A stretch of DNA of 64,000 bases. It comes from Norana najaformis. Lineage: Eukaryota > Annelida > Clitellata > Crassiclitellata > Hormogastridae. Shown here one piece after another: positions 32,395 through 43,238 of this stretch (the first letter of the stretch is position 1; every line of letters begins with the position of its first letter). A program made the translations under genes and the position numbers. The stretch lies in contig OZ029927.1 of assembly GCA_964023275.1 (NCBI GenBank), forward strand, positions 20,202,762 to 20,266,761, read 5' to 3'. The notes below the pieces were generated by a model that saw only the letters and a program-made list of their open reading frames with translations, ran no database searches and had not been told where the DNA came from.

Positions 32395-32725
32395 TGTTGA
32401 GCATCACAAAAGAGAAACAATTGATATTACAGTCACTCAAAGAGAGAGAAAAAATTATTACTAGGCATCTAAAGATACGTGAAACCAGGCTGAGATGGTA
32501 TGGACGTGTGAAGAGGAGAGAAGAGGAAAATTGCATTAAAAGAATTATGACAGCTGAGGTTTACGGACGCCGCAGTCGAGGACGACAAAAGAAGAGACGG
32601 GGAGACATGATTCAGCAAGACCTAAAGCTTCTCAGGCTGAAGAATGAAGACACTGGAAATAGAAACAAATTGAAAATAAGGATTCATGTGACTAACCCCT
32701 CCCCTAGGAGGGATTGATTCCAGTT
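32395..32725 (+). repeat. LINE ORF2 C-terminal fragment, RTE-like
   Basis: One open frame gives TRLRWYGRVKRREEEN, CIKRIMTAEVYGRRSRGR and QKKRRGDMIQQDLK, like the C-terminus of RTE-type LINEs. It is preceded by a GAA/GGA tract (32298-32395) and followed by AAGAAGAAGAAG at 32733-32745. Confidence 0.72.
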
Positions 32726-33029
32726 AGAAGGAAGAAGAAGAAGAATCCAAAGGTGAGACCAAAAGGACAATAAGTCCCGCTAACAGGGTCACCTAATTTC
32801 TTAGACAAATTTCAAGATAGTACATTTAACACGTTACACATCATATCAGTTTTTAATGACTTTTATAAGCGACGATGTTCAGTAGCTATCGGAATTGTGT
32901 GGTCCTATTAATAAATTCTGCAAAAGCAGCCGATTTTAAATATATACATGGACACAACACTACTAGAACACAACCTCTTTCGCTCTCTTATTGGGTATTT
33001 CGACCCGGACTCACCATGGAATTTGGCTC

Positions 33030-33120
33030 GGACAATGATTTTGCTTAGCAGCGACCATTGACTGATGCCTTGAGCATTATTACAGTGGTGCCATAGAAGT
33101 TCTTAGATTAGATTAGATTG
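33030..33120 (+). repeat. LINE 3' tail (ATTAG family)
   Basis: GCGACCATTGACTGATGCC, TTGAGCATTATTACAG and CTTAGATTAGATTAGATTGG. No ORF remains. Confidence 0.65.
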
Positions 33121-33690
33121 GTTTTCCTCTGAGCCTGCCTGCAAGCTTACATCGCTCCCACAGGCGTCCTTAAGTCGGAAAGTTAGGCCTTTAGGCGCTA
33201 TAGTCTGTTTGCAAATCTCAGTGTCTGTCTCGTTGTCTCTCTGTCTCTCTCTGTCTCTCTGCCCCGTCTGTCTGTCTCTAATTATCATCTTCTCATTGTT
33301 GTCTTTGAAACTCTTATATATCTGTAGCATGTACTCAAAGTATTACCCCTAGCAACTATATTACTCTAACGAAGAACACATCGAAAATGCAAGCTGCAAG
33401 TAGGCAACGGATTCGCTGTCAAGGACGACGTGGTTTTGATTTGTTGCTGAGGCTGCGAGTGCAGAACTTCCTTCAATGCCGATATTCGATCTCGCCGAAG
33501 CCGCCGACTCCAAGACGCCAGTTGTTTTAGCCCCGGATTTAGTATTGAGAAGCTGCCGTGGGCAGACGATCGTTCCGGCAGCGAAGCCTTCACTTTGGCA
33601 CCCAAATCAGCGTTCGTGCTCTGAACCACGTGGCTGTAGACAGGTCCTGTGCTGTGGCTAAGATCTGTTGAGCCTTTCATCTTGCTTCTG
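33121..33690. other. Insert unique to block B, content unidentified
   Basis: Absent from block A. A short (GTCTCT)n tract lies at 33225-33280. A minus-strand 148-residue open frame (33366-33812) crosses the insert boundary and resembles no family I know; I do not treat it as a gene. Confidence 0.4.
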
Positions 33691-34079
33691 AGGTAGACTG
33701 ACTTCAAGCGGGGCGATCGGGCCAGCGAATGATTGCTACCAGCTGAACATCCGCCTCTGGGGATATTGCAACACAGTTTCTTATGAAAAATATTCCGAAG
33801 GTACGTAGGCATAATTTATCGATCTCTCATTGAACCGAACAATTGATTTTTACAAGCAAATTTATCACGGTAAATAATTATAAACGCCAGTAATATAGGT
33901 TACTCAGGTTAATAAAGGTAAACCAACCTTAAGCGGGATCTGTGTGAAGACTAAGTTGACCTTTTGAGCCCCGACATTTACTACCTCTTGTAAATACATG
34001 CACTAGGTAATATAATTATTTGATTTAGTAGGCCTATTATCTATGTTGTTGATTTTTTAAAAGGCCTTTCAATTGAATT

Positions 34080-34210
34080 GAATTCAATTGAATTCAGTTC
34101 AATTGAATTCAGTTCAATTGAATTCAGTTCAATTGAATTCAGTTCAATTGAATTCAGTTCAATTGAATTCAGTTCAATTGAATTCAGTTCAATTGAATTC
34201 AGTTCAATTC
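34080..34210. repeat. 15-bp palindromic minisatellite (AGTTCAATTGAATTC)n
   Basis: About eight identical units of 15 bp, each holding overlapping palindromes CAATTG and GAATTC. Flanking DNA to about 34400 has degenerate units. The block A counterpart has only degenerate copies. Confidence 0.95.
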
Positions 34211-35045
34211 AAAGAAATTAAATGAAATTAAATTCAATATAATTCAGTCCAAGTGTATTTAATTCAATCGAATTTAGTTCAACTGAATTAAGTTGAATCG
34301 AATTAAATTCAGTTCAACTGTATTCATTTGAATTCAGTTGCATTGAATTTAATTCAGTTGAATTCGATTCAATTGAATTCTATTCAATTAACTCAAATTC
34401 AAATGAATACAGCGCTGCAAATTTGTGGCACAAAGTAATTTTAAGGGAAGAGAAGATAAGAAGAGGAACGATGTTTTCCCCTCAGTGAATCTACGCCAAT
34501 ATTCCTAGACCCAACCAAACCTAGCGGCGCCTCAGGAAGCAAAAGCAGGTCTTGTAGCCAAATACCTATGATGTGGGCCTCAGCTACGTTTTGTATTCAA
34601 TTCATAACTTTCCTGTTTACAAATACACAGCTCTCTTGCCGGTAGGCGCAGAAGGAGTACAAAAATTATGAAAACTAGTAAGAAGGAATGGCACACCAAT
34701 TCAACCTGTAAGACTGGCACTCCGATTCCAACTGTTAACCCGACAGCCAGCGGTATTGCTGTAAATCACAGAACATTGGCAGTTGCATGTTTTATAGATA
34801 TCATTCAGCCATAGTAGTAAGTCAACGGGAAGGCGTCTGTCAAACATGTGTACAGCTAAGCAGCACCATTGCATAATATTAACGGATGCCATGGCGAGTT
34901 TTCATCTTTAAGTTGTCACGTGGCAGAGTCGAACCAGCATCGTTGATTTCGTGTTAGCGAAATTATTATATTATATATTACTGTGTCGCACTATGTAACA
35001 TAATATAAGCAGACACTGGCATAGCCAGAGCCTGTTGCTCGTTAT
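34211..35045. other. Block B spacer, no gene
   Basis: Counterpart of 10900-11575. It has the same 63-residue minus-strand open frame (34701-34892), one residue changed. Nothing recognisable. Confidence 0.5.
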
Positions 35046-35099
35046 ACATAGTCCGCTCTGGGGATCGAACCCTCAATAATTGGGTTGTGCAACACCGAA

Positions 35100-35285
35100 T
35101 AGACACACAGCTTACACAAAAGGATAAATAAGGGGAATACAGAGAAAGAACTGGCAGGACATCGTCAGAAACGACATGAGGTGACTGGAGATGTCATAGG
35201 ATGAAGCATAGGAGCTTATGATCGGCAAGAAAGAGTGGAGAAGCGGCGTTGCCCGATGTGCAGAGCTGCACAGAAAGGACTATGT
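35100..35285 (+). repeat. Scrap of an unrelated LINE ORF C-terminus
   Basis: Pieces read WQDIVRNDMR and KKEWRSGVARCAELHRKD, similar to the C-terminal tail of many retroelement ORFs (DRKEWR...CADxHRKD). It is joined directly to the ATTAG-family LINE. Confidence 0.5.
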
Positions 35286-35812
35286 ATTGAGAATCATCAC
35301 AAAAACACATAACTATCAGAATATTACATCTATTTTGCATTCACTGCACTGGTTGCCCGTCGAGCAAAGAATCCAATTTAAAATCTGTCTTCTGGTTCAC
35401 AAAGTACTACATTTGAATCAGCAGACCTATATACGTTCCATGCTCAACCGGCATACCACTAAATATTGCACTCGATCAACGACATTCTGGTTCTTGTTAT
35501 CCCTCGTACCAGAACAGTGTTGGGCTCTCGGGCCTCCTCGTTAGCTGGTCCATGGCTTTTGAATTCGCTGCCAAGTTCTATTCGTTCTGTCAGTTCTGTG
35601 ATGTCATTGAGGTCTAAACTCAAAACTCATCTGTTTCAACTTGTTTATACACCGTAACCTGGCTTTTTATTTATCTGACATCGGAATTCAAACCGGCTGT
35701 TCCAATGGACTATGATTTTGGACTGCGATTTTGACTTGAAGAGACCATCGACTGATGCCATGGGCATTATGATAGCGGCGCTATAAAAGTCATTAGATTA
35801 GATAAATAAGTA
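35286..35812 (+). repeat. ATTAG-family LINE, ORF2 end and 3' UTR (L2/CR1-like)
   Basis: Most informative copy of this family. ORF2 pieces read ITSILHSLHWLPVEQRIQFK and ICLLVHKVLHLN, then in a shifted frame SSLAGPWLLNSLPSSIRSVS and LRSKLKTHLFQLVYTP. The 3' UTR has the TTATGATTTTGGACTGCGATT block and GACCATCGACTGATGCC, and it ends CATTAGATTAGATAAA. At least one frame break. Confidence 0.82.
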
Positions 35813-36300
35813 AGAAAGAAAGAGATGTCAATGGCCAGTTGTTGACCTCTTCACCTGACTGGCAGAGAAATGGAAAATATCCATCACATCTTGATTTCAT
35901 CCCATGTGTTAAACCTCTGATAAAGACTCTTAGATTCTTTTACCTGAAAATAGTTTATGTATGTATACATATTATGTATATATGCAGTGCATATATATGT
36001 ACACTTGTATTTGTGTATATTTTATATATGCATAATTGTATACCTATTATGTGTGCATAGAGTGTATAATGCACCCGGCGCAGTTATTTCAGGCTATTAA
36101 CTTACTGTGTATTACAATGCATAATAACAAAGATTTTATAGGTAGCTCCTTTTCAGTGGTTGGGCCTTCCACCTGGATTTGACCCCTCTACATGTGGGTG
36201 TCCTTTTAACCAGGGACGCCGTATTATTCCTCCATAGACATTTGTAAATGTTCTCTTTCGCTGGGGCGGGGCTAAGAGCACCTCTAAATAGGAATCTTGG
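35813..36300. other. Part of the insert private to block B, no gene
   Basis: AT-rich with TATATGTA repeats at 35955-36060. The source is not recognised. Block A resumes after it at the CGAATGAATGAAT stretch. Confidence 0.4.
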
Positions 36301-37659
36301 ATGGGCCGCTATGCAAATACTCCGAATGAATGAATTAATGATTGAATGAATATACACGTATTTGTACTGATGCTTATATGCCCTACAGAGAAAGAGAGAC
36401 AGAGAAAGAGAGACAGAGAGAGGCAGAGAGGGAGACAGAGAGTGGAGGGAAGGAGGGAGTGAGAAAGAGAGAGAGACAGCTGTAGTAAGCCGTGATCTCT
36501 GAACCGTGAAATACATTTGTGCTTGATGAGTGTTTAATTGCAACCCATGCAAGTATGCAGTTCATTGGCATACTGGGTCTGACAGTTATCTGTTATGAGC
36601 AGAAACACCCAATACGAACATAGGGAGGCTGTTCATTTGTTTATAAACGCATAGATCATTCATCAGCACCTGTGTTCGCCTTGCATTGGTACATAGCAGA
36701 CAGCTGCGAGGCTACAGACGTTAAGCTGTTTCGCTTAGTGATGGGATTTTCTAATTTTGGCCACTCATCGTATTTCCTACTCAAATGTGTGAAAACTTTC
36801 ACTGGAAGCCTGCTCTGTAGCGCATAAGACTTAAGGGTCTAGACATGAAAACTGGAAATAGACCCAACGAAGAAGAAGAAAAAGAAGAAGAAGATGAAGA
36901 AGGAGAAGAAAAAGAAGAAGAAGATGAAGAAGAAGAAAAAGAAGAAAGAACAAGAACAAGAGAAGACCTTAAAATGACCCATCGGAATTTGACCCGGCTT
37001 CTCCAACGGTTTATGATTTTTGACTGCGATTTTGACTTGAAGCGACCATCGATTGATGCCTTGAGCATTATGATAACGGCTCTATAGAATTCATTAGATT
37101 AGATTAGATTAAACTAACCACGGCTATGAAATGTCAGCGATTTCATTTTTGAATTACAATGAAGCAGGAAGCCGTCCACCTTTGCCGGGTCCTATTGCAA
37201 TTGCTTTAGTCTGCAGCTCTAATCTACTTCTTTGTCGATTTTGTACGATCATGTAAATAAGATTTCCTTATGACTTCCCTATCCTGGTAACCAATAACGA
37301 TATATACTGCAAACAAACATATTTACATACACGCACATATTATAATAGATATATGTGTGTGTGTCCGCGCGCGCGTGCGCGACTGCGCCATAGAAAACCC
37401 TCATATAACCTGAAAAATCAAAACTGAGTTTGAAACAGCACTGGATTGGACTAGAATTGCTCCATAATTAGGTGAAAATCGATCGCATGTTTCTATCACA
37501 AATAGTGAAAATTACAACTGTTTAACGATCTAGGTCTATTTGCGGCTACTTTGCGATTTAAAGTAACTGACTTGTGACGAGACTTCTTAAGTCGCTTTTC
37601 CATGGGTGGTGAATGTTATGAGCATAGTTTCTCTTGAAACGGCCTATATGAATTTCTAA
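36301..37659. other. Block B spacer with purine tracts, no gene
   Basis: Counterpart of 11590-14340 without the hAT. Contains a GAGA tract (36385-36480), a GAA tract (36865-36965), the shared LINE tail (36975-37115) and a GT/CG alternating stretch at 37348-37382. Confidence 0.55.
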
Positions 37660-38264
37660 CACTGGCCAACAGAAAAATTTTTTTTTCTTGTTGCCTTCGG
37701 TTTTAGACCTGTTCTTGGGGTAATTTTGGGCGCTGATTCAGAAAATGTCATTGGATTGAGTGCATCAGGTCTAGTTTCTGAGATATCGTCGATTTTGTAA
37801 AGAAAACCCAGTCCACTCTTTAAGCGATGTCTTTGGCAAAACTAAAATGTCATAATAAGCTTTATTTATGGCTAATTATAATTCTTGCTGATTCATATAA
37901 TGCCTACATCCTTATAATGTAAAATCAGCATATCTTGCCGCGTGCTGAGATATTGCTGATTCAACGAAATAACTATTCCGTAGCCTACAGCTTACTCAGC
38001 ACTAAATTCATGGCCTCATTTAGAATTTATTTGTGCTTATACAGCATTTCATGGTTTCGAACTATGTAAATAGATTATGCTGAAGTCAGCATTTATAGCC
38101 TATATAAACCGCCTCCTGAAAGCTACAGCAGCCGCAGTCGTCTTAGGGCATATTAAGAGTTGGTCGCAAGAACAATCTGTGAATGTGAGCATTAAATAAC
38201 TACATGTTCTTACTATTTTTTAGGTTAGTCACTTAATTCCTCAGATGCGAACATCCTTAAGGTT

Positions 38265-38972
38265 ATGGCTACTTCCAGACGGAGCTGCATTAATCATCCA
38301 GACATATTCTGCTACATTTGTGGGGAATACACACTAAAAGCAAACAGGAAACCGATTTCTGAGTTTGTAAAAAGAGCATATGTAGGTTATTTTGGTGTCA
38401 AACTTGGAGATCAAGATAAGCAATGGGCTCCTCATACAGTATGCAAAACTTGTATTGAACAATTGCGCCACTGGACAACTGGAAAGAGAAGCTGCCTGAA
38501 ATTTGGTGTACCGATGGTTTGGAGGGAACAGATAAACCACTTCGACGACTGTTACTTTTGTATGGTTAATATCATAGGCATCAATCGAAATAATCGTCAC
38601 AAGTTGTCTTACCCTGATATACCTTCAGCCAGGAGACCTGTTCCGCATTCGGATATTGTACCAGTTCCACCTTTTCGCGAACTACCTCAGCTCTCAGACG
38701 ATGAGACTTGCATGTCCAATATCGGACAAGATGACGAAAGTGAAGAAAGTGGGGGCAGTGACAGTGATTTCCAATCAACTTCACACAGTGAACGTTTTGA
38801 CCAAAAAGAGTTGAGTGATCTGATCAGGGACTTAAATCTTTCCAAAGAGTCCTCTGAATTGCTTGCGTCCAGACTAAAGGAAAAGAATGCACTTCAGCCT
38901 GGAACGAAAATTACAATTTATAGAAACAGAGAAAAGATTTGCTGCCATTCTTTACCGAAGACAACAACCTAG
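38265..38972 (+). CDS. N-terminal part of the CACTGG-element protein, zinc-binding
   Basis: 235 residues beginning MATSRRSC. It has many Cys/His pairs: CINHPDIFCYICG (8-20), HTVCKTC, HW..C and HFDDCYFC (92-99), then RRPVPHSDI and an acidic linker with DDESEESGGSDSD, ending in a helical FDQKELSDLIRDLNLSKESS segment. Similar architecture recurs in uncharacterised proteins of many invertebrates. The frame leaves the conserved reading near 38930 in an A4 run, where one fewer A would join it to the next frame. The native protein was probably a single chain of about 560 residues. Confidence 0.75.
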   Translation: MATSRRSCINHPDIFCYICGEYTLKANRKPISEFVKRAYVGYFGVKLGDQDKQWAPHTVCKTCIEQLRHWTTGKRSCLKFGVPMVWREQINHFDDCYFCMVNIIGINRNNRHKLSYPDIPSARRPVPHSDIVPVPPFRELPQLSDDETCMSNIGQDDESEESGGSDSDFQSTSHSERFDQKELSDLIRDLNLSKESSELLASRLKEKNALQPGTKITIYRNREKICCHSLPKTTT

Positions 38973-39967
38973 TATTCTGTAATGACATCAGCAACTTATT
39001 GAAGAAAACTGGTCTGTCGGATTACAGCCCAGATGAGTGGCGTCTTTTTATCGACAGTTCAAAACGTAGTCTGAAATGTGTGCTTTTAAATAACGGCAAC
39101 AAATTTGGTTCTATTCCAATCGGTCACTCCACCAGGATGAAAGAAGAGTACAATGCCATCTCTTTAGTACTGGAAAAGATAAAATACAAAGAACATCAAT
39201 GGGTAATTTGTGTAGACTTGAAGATGGTAAATTTCCTCCTTGGTCAACAAAGTGGCTACACAAAGTATCCCTGCTTTTTGTGTCTTTGGGACAGTAGAGC
39301 CAAGCATGAACATTGGACAAGAAAAGATTGGCCTTCGAGGAAAGACATGGTGGTTGGAGCTCAAAATGTAATCAAGGAATCTTTGGTGGCACGAGATAGG
39401 ATCATACTGCCACCACTACATATAAAGCTAGGCCTGATGAAACAATTTGTCAGGGCTTTGAATAAAGAAGGTTCATGCTTCGAATACATAGTACACAAGT
39501 TACCAGCAATTACAATGGAAAAACTGAAGGCTGGAATCTTCGATGGTCCACAGATCAGGCAACTTATGAATGACCCACTTTTCATACCATCAATGAATGA
39601 AATCGAATCTTGTGCCTGGTCTTCCTTTGTTCTTGTAACTAAAAATTTTCTTGGCAACAAGAAGGCAGACAATTATGCACAACTAGTAGAGGATATGCTT
39701 CTTCATTTCAACAAGCTTGGCTGCAACATGAGCATTAAAGTCCATTATCTCCACAGTCACTTAGATCGCTTTCCAGAGAATCTTGGTGACTTCAGCGAAG
39801 AGCAAGGTGAAAGATTTCACCAAGACATCAAAACAATGGAAAATCGATATCAAGGAAGATGGGATGCACACATGATGGCAGACTATTGCTGGAATATTAT
39901 GCGCGATTGTTCCGGCAGATGCCACACTCGGAAATCGTACAAAAGGAGCTTCTTCGGTGTCGAATGA
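38933..39967 (+). CDS. C-terminal part of the CACTGG-element protein, putative DDE core
   Basis: About 344 residues. Numbered from Leu at 38942 less one, candidate acidic residues are Asp39 (EWRLFIDSSKRSLKCVLL), Asp93 (WVICVDLKMVNFLL) and Glu287/288 or 291 in FSEEQGERFHQDIK. PCFLCLWDSR (111-120) and HEHW add Cys/His pairs between them. An RNase-H-like strand with Asp, a second Asp strand and a late Glu helix is the DDE transposase pattern; this assignment is inference. It ends with a basic RKSYKRSFFG tail. No stop interrupts it. Confidence 0.75.
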   Translation, partial: KDLLPFFTEDNNLVFCNDISNLLKKTGLSDYSPDEWRLFIDSSKRSLKCVLLNNGNKFGSIPIGHSTRMKEEYNAISLVLEKIKYKEHQWVICVDLKMVNFLLGQQSGYTKYPCFLCLWDSRAKHEHWTRKDWPSRKDMVVGAQNVIKESLVARDRIILPPLHIKLGLMKQFVRALNKEGSCFEYIVHKLPAITMEKLKAGIFDGPQIRQLMNDPLFIPSMNEIESCAWSSFVLVTKNFLGNKKADNYAQLVEDMLLHFNKLGCNMSIKVHYLHSHLDRFPENLGDFSEEQGERFHQDIKTMENRYQGRWDAHMMADYCWNIMRDCSGRCHTRKSYKRSFFGVE

Positions 39968-40283
39968 CTTGAAATTTTTATAACAAACTTGTTCTGTTTG
40001 GTATCATATAAGTACAGTTTCAGGTACTACCATTTTCTTTTAAGTATTTGTATTATTATGTTTATTTAGTGTATCACATAATAAATTGAGCACTACATAA
40101 TTATAGCTATAGCCTTATGTTTTATGGGCGAGCAGAGGCAAGGACTGGTATATGGCATAATGTTCTATATCTCGAAAACTAGACCTGCTGGGAGAAAACT
40201 GGTGCCTTTTCTGGAATCAGCAGGTCAAATATACCCAGAAACAGTTCTAACATTTGAGGCAACAAAGTATGTGTTGGCCAGTG

Positions 40284-40876
40284 TAATTACTGATGCTATT
40301 ATATATTTTTATTATATTCTCTGTTTTATATATAATATGCATTATAATGTACTTTCTGTATATCAGTGACCCGGTTTCTAGATACAGGCTGGCATATTCG
40401 GGTGTGGACCTTTCCAACTCTAGATAGGCCTACCCGATGTTACTGAGATGGAGCTTCGAACGAGTTCAGCTCGACTTAGTAGGATGCTTTTCATTCAAGT
40501 TTATCCTCCGCAGTAATCCGGTGAAGAATCTCTTTCGTGCAACTCAATATGAGCAGGAATTTATGTTGAAAGGTTGGTTAATGTACCAAGTCAGAACAAC
40601 TACGTCAGCAAGGACTGCAGCTGATATTATTATTCTGAGCATCAGCTAGTGCCTGGCAGGCAGGTGGCTGACATTATGAAGCTGAACAAATAAACTACAA
40701 ACCGTGGTAATCGACTCCTTCATAAACGAATACAAAACCTAAAGGAAGATTTATTTTTATTGAGACATAAAGCTCTGCAAAATGAGATGATAACGAATAA
40801 AAGCATCTCTGTAAACTTCAGTTTATTATTACTATTATTATTATTTATTATTATTATTATTATATAATTATGAGAA

Positions 40877-40925
<49 letters not shown>

Positions 40926-41302
40926 GGCAAAACACGTTACCGATAGACCACTGTGCCACAGCACAGGTTTATTATTATTGAGACATAAAGCTCAGCAAAG
41001 TGAGATGATTACGAATAAAAGCACTGCTGTCAACACCAGAAAAAGCAAATAAAGCAATACAGGACACTTATGTTCCACGAGGAGGAATAGATGGATGGAA
41101 AAATACCATGAGAAGCAATAGACAAAGAGATGGAAGACACCGTGAAGGGGAAGGAACGACAATGAAAGGAATGGATAAGCGAAAAGGAAAAAAAAGAAGT
41201 GTGAAAAAGTGGAAGAAAATTAAAGAGAACAGAAAGAAAGTGGATACTGAGGAAAAGAAATATGATAATGTATCAGACGCATAAATAACCCCGTCCATCC
41301 TG
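40284..41302. other. Module spacer (copy 4) with TTA microsatellite
   Basis: Counterpart of 14345-15340. The (TTA)n array at 40828-40925 is interrupted at 40862-40880. A 30-bp scrap of inverted SINE-A head follows at 40930-40960. No gene. Confidence 0.6.
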
Positions 41303-41575
41303 CTGCGGCACAGTGGTCTATGATCATGCGGTTGCGGGTTCGACTCCGTGTGACGACCCTAGGCAAGTTGGTTGCGCATACGTGCTTCTGTCAACAAACA
41401 GCAAAAACTGGTACCGGCGTAAGCTGGGAAGAAAACGTCAAGTCCTGCGATGCGCTGGCCCCGTGTCCAGTACCTTTGGATTCTTTCATTGCCGGCTAAA
41501 TGGCCTAAAGAAAAGGCGGTGAGGGCCTCCCAAACGTTCCTAATAGGCTTGGGAGTTTACTTACTATTCCGCTGA
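41303..41575 (+). repeat. SINE-A copy
   Basis: GGCACAGTGGTCTATGATC (A-box region, with about 20 bp missing relative to 15341), GCGGGTTCGACTCCGTG (B box), ACCGGCGTAAGCTGGGAAG and a TTTACTTAC end. Confidence 0.82.
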
Positions 41576-41579
41576 GCAA

Positions 41580-41770
41580 AGTGGTGGCCGGGCGGCGAAC
41601 ATGTAATTTTTTCACTTCTGAGACTTAGGTTCGAATCCTAGGCCCGTCGTGAGAAATTGACATACAGCCCCTGTAGATTGAATTGCCGAAATGTGCCAAA
41701 CTACCGAGGCCATCGCCTTCGGTAACGGGTGCCTCTTTAACCCCAATAGCATTATGCCGAGCGTAGCAAG
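41580..41770 (+). repeat. SINE-B copy
   Basis: GGTGGCCGGGCGGCGAACATG and CTTAGGTTCGAATCCTAGG (B box), the body and a single 31-bp end unit at about 41728-41750. Confidence 0.78.
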
Positions 41771-41799
41771 AAAAACTATAGTTATTTTGATCATCGGCG

Positions 41800-42238
41800 G
41801 GCTTATATAAACACAGCTACCTACGAGTACCTAGGTCGGTAACGGAGATGAGCGAATACGTTTGCAAGAAGAGCGGCTAACGTTGCTCGACTGCCTAAGT
41901 TGTGGCGAAACAGAGGGGCCAGAGTTTGCTGAAAGATTGGAGCAAATAATGGCTTGTTGTATCGTTTCAGGTACACGGCTCTCATGCAGTCAGAGCAGAG
42001 AACGGAAACATATTTGAAACTAGAAGTCCGTTGTTTATTTGCTGTTAATTCTGTGTTTATTATGCTGAAGCAGGTTTGAGGAGACATTGCATTTGTGAGT
42101 ATTCGACCACATGTACAATCGGTGAATCGACGTAGGAATTAACTCGGAGATAGGAAAAACTGACAGAGCATACAGAACTGTTCAAAGGAAAGGACATCTG
42201 CGGACCAGTCACAAAGAACGCCAGAACAAAAACTTCTG
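41800..42238 (+). promoter_or_regulatory. Upstream block and first exon of receptor 4
   Basis: ACGTTTGCAAGAAGAGCGG marks the TATA-like position near 41862; the exon end is ACTTCTG at 42238 before GTAAGTATG. Frames open elsewhere are closed here (GAATTAACTCGG), supporting a non-coding exon. Confidence 0.68.
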
Positions 42239-42247
42239 GTAAGTATG

Positions 42248-42281
<34 letters not shown>

Positions 42282-43131
42282 TGTATGTATGTGCGTATTA
42301 TGTTAGTAAGTATGTATGTATGTATATATGTATGTATGTATGCATGTATGTATGTATGTATATATGTATGTATGTATGTACGTATTCTTTCTTGTATGTA
42401 TGACTACATTATTGTATGCATGTATGTATTCATCTATGTTTTCATATATGTATGTACGTACGTACGTCTGCCTGTGTGCATGTATGTATTCTTTCATGTA
42501 TATGTGACATTACAGATTTGTATGTATGTATATATATTCGTGCGTACGTATGCTTGAATGCATATGTGTATGTATGTAAGTATTTGAGTATGCAGGAATT
42601 CGCGCGTATATCAGGACAGTTACCTAGCACATTTCTAAGGCCATCTAAAATGATTAGTAGATGTCCAAAGCAACTACATAATGGTTGTTTATCTTAAATT
42701 ATGTTAACTACAATATGTCCTATTACATCACAAATTACTGTATTAAACAAAAGCACATTAGGTAATACCCCATATTTTACCATGCTAAATGGCTATGTGT
42801 ATGTATGTATAAGTATGCATGTATCTACATGTATGTATGTGTATGTAGGTGCGTATGTATGCATGTATGAATGTAACTATGTATGTATACATGTATGCAC
42901 GTATGTAAGTATATACATGTATGTACGTATGTATGTATATAAGTATACAAGTATTTATGTAAGTATGTATGAATGCATGCATGTATATAACTGGCTATTT
43001 TATTGCTTTGTACAGCGTCTTTTAACAAAACTCATATATAGATATGCTTAATAAATTTAGGTTAACAAACTAAACTTGATTAAAGTTACCACTGAGTTCA
43101 ACGGTAACAAAAGTATTTGTTGTTTTAGCAG
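42239..43131 (+). other. Intron 1 of receptor 4 with TATG arrays
   Basis: GTAAGTATG leads directly into TATG repeats (42245-42470), with further arrays at 42520-42590 and 42790-42990. Acceptor TTTTAGCAG ends at 43131. Confidence 0.72.
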
Positions 43132-43238
43132 GACATCAGAAGTTGGTTTGTTGAAGAACACTACACTTTTTCAGTCGAGAATATCGGGCACACAAACCAC
43201 AGCTTCCATTACAGCCTGACCAAGTTATCACTGTCACG

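Larger units (their letters stand above)
37660..40283 (+). mobile_element. Unclassified DNA transposon with CACTGG ends, DDE-like
   Basis: 2,624 bp. The ends are CACTGGCCAACA and its inverse TGTTGGCCAGTG. They extend as imperfect inverted repeats for roughly 125 bp, both sides holding CAGGTCTAGTTT(T)CGAGATAT-like sequence. It is flanked by TAA (37657-37659 and 40284-40286), and the site is empty in block A near 14345. CACTG termini with a 3-bp target are like CACTA-type elements, but the proteins do not obviously match CACTA transposase, so the superfamily is left open. Two overlapping frames make one long protein broken once. Confidence 0.85.
32210..42238 (+). repeat. Segmental duplication block B (partner 9465-16474)
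   Basis: Collinear with block A. It keeps empty sites for the RTE and hAT insertions of A and carries its own: 32296-33690, roughly 35045-36300 and 37660-40283. It ends in the first exon of receptor 4. Confidence 0.85.

Noticed and set aside
33366-33812. 148-residue minus-strand frame
   Set aside because: No recognisable domain, it crosses a duplication breakpoint, and its counterpart in block A is not open.
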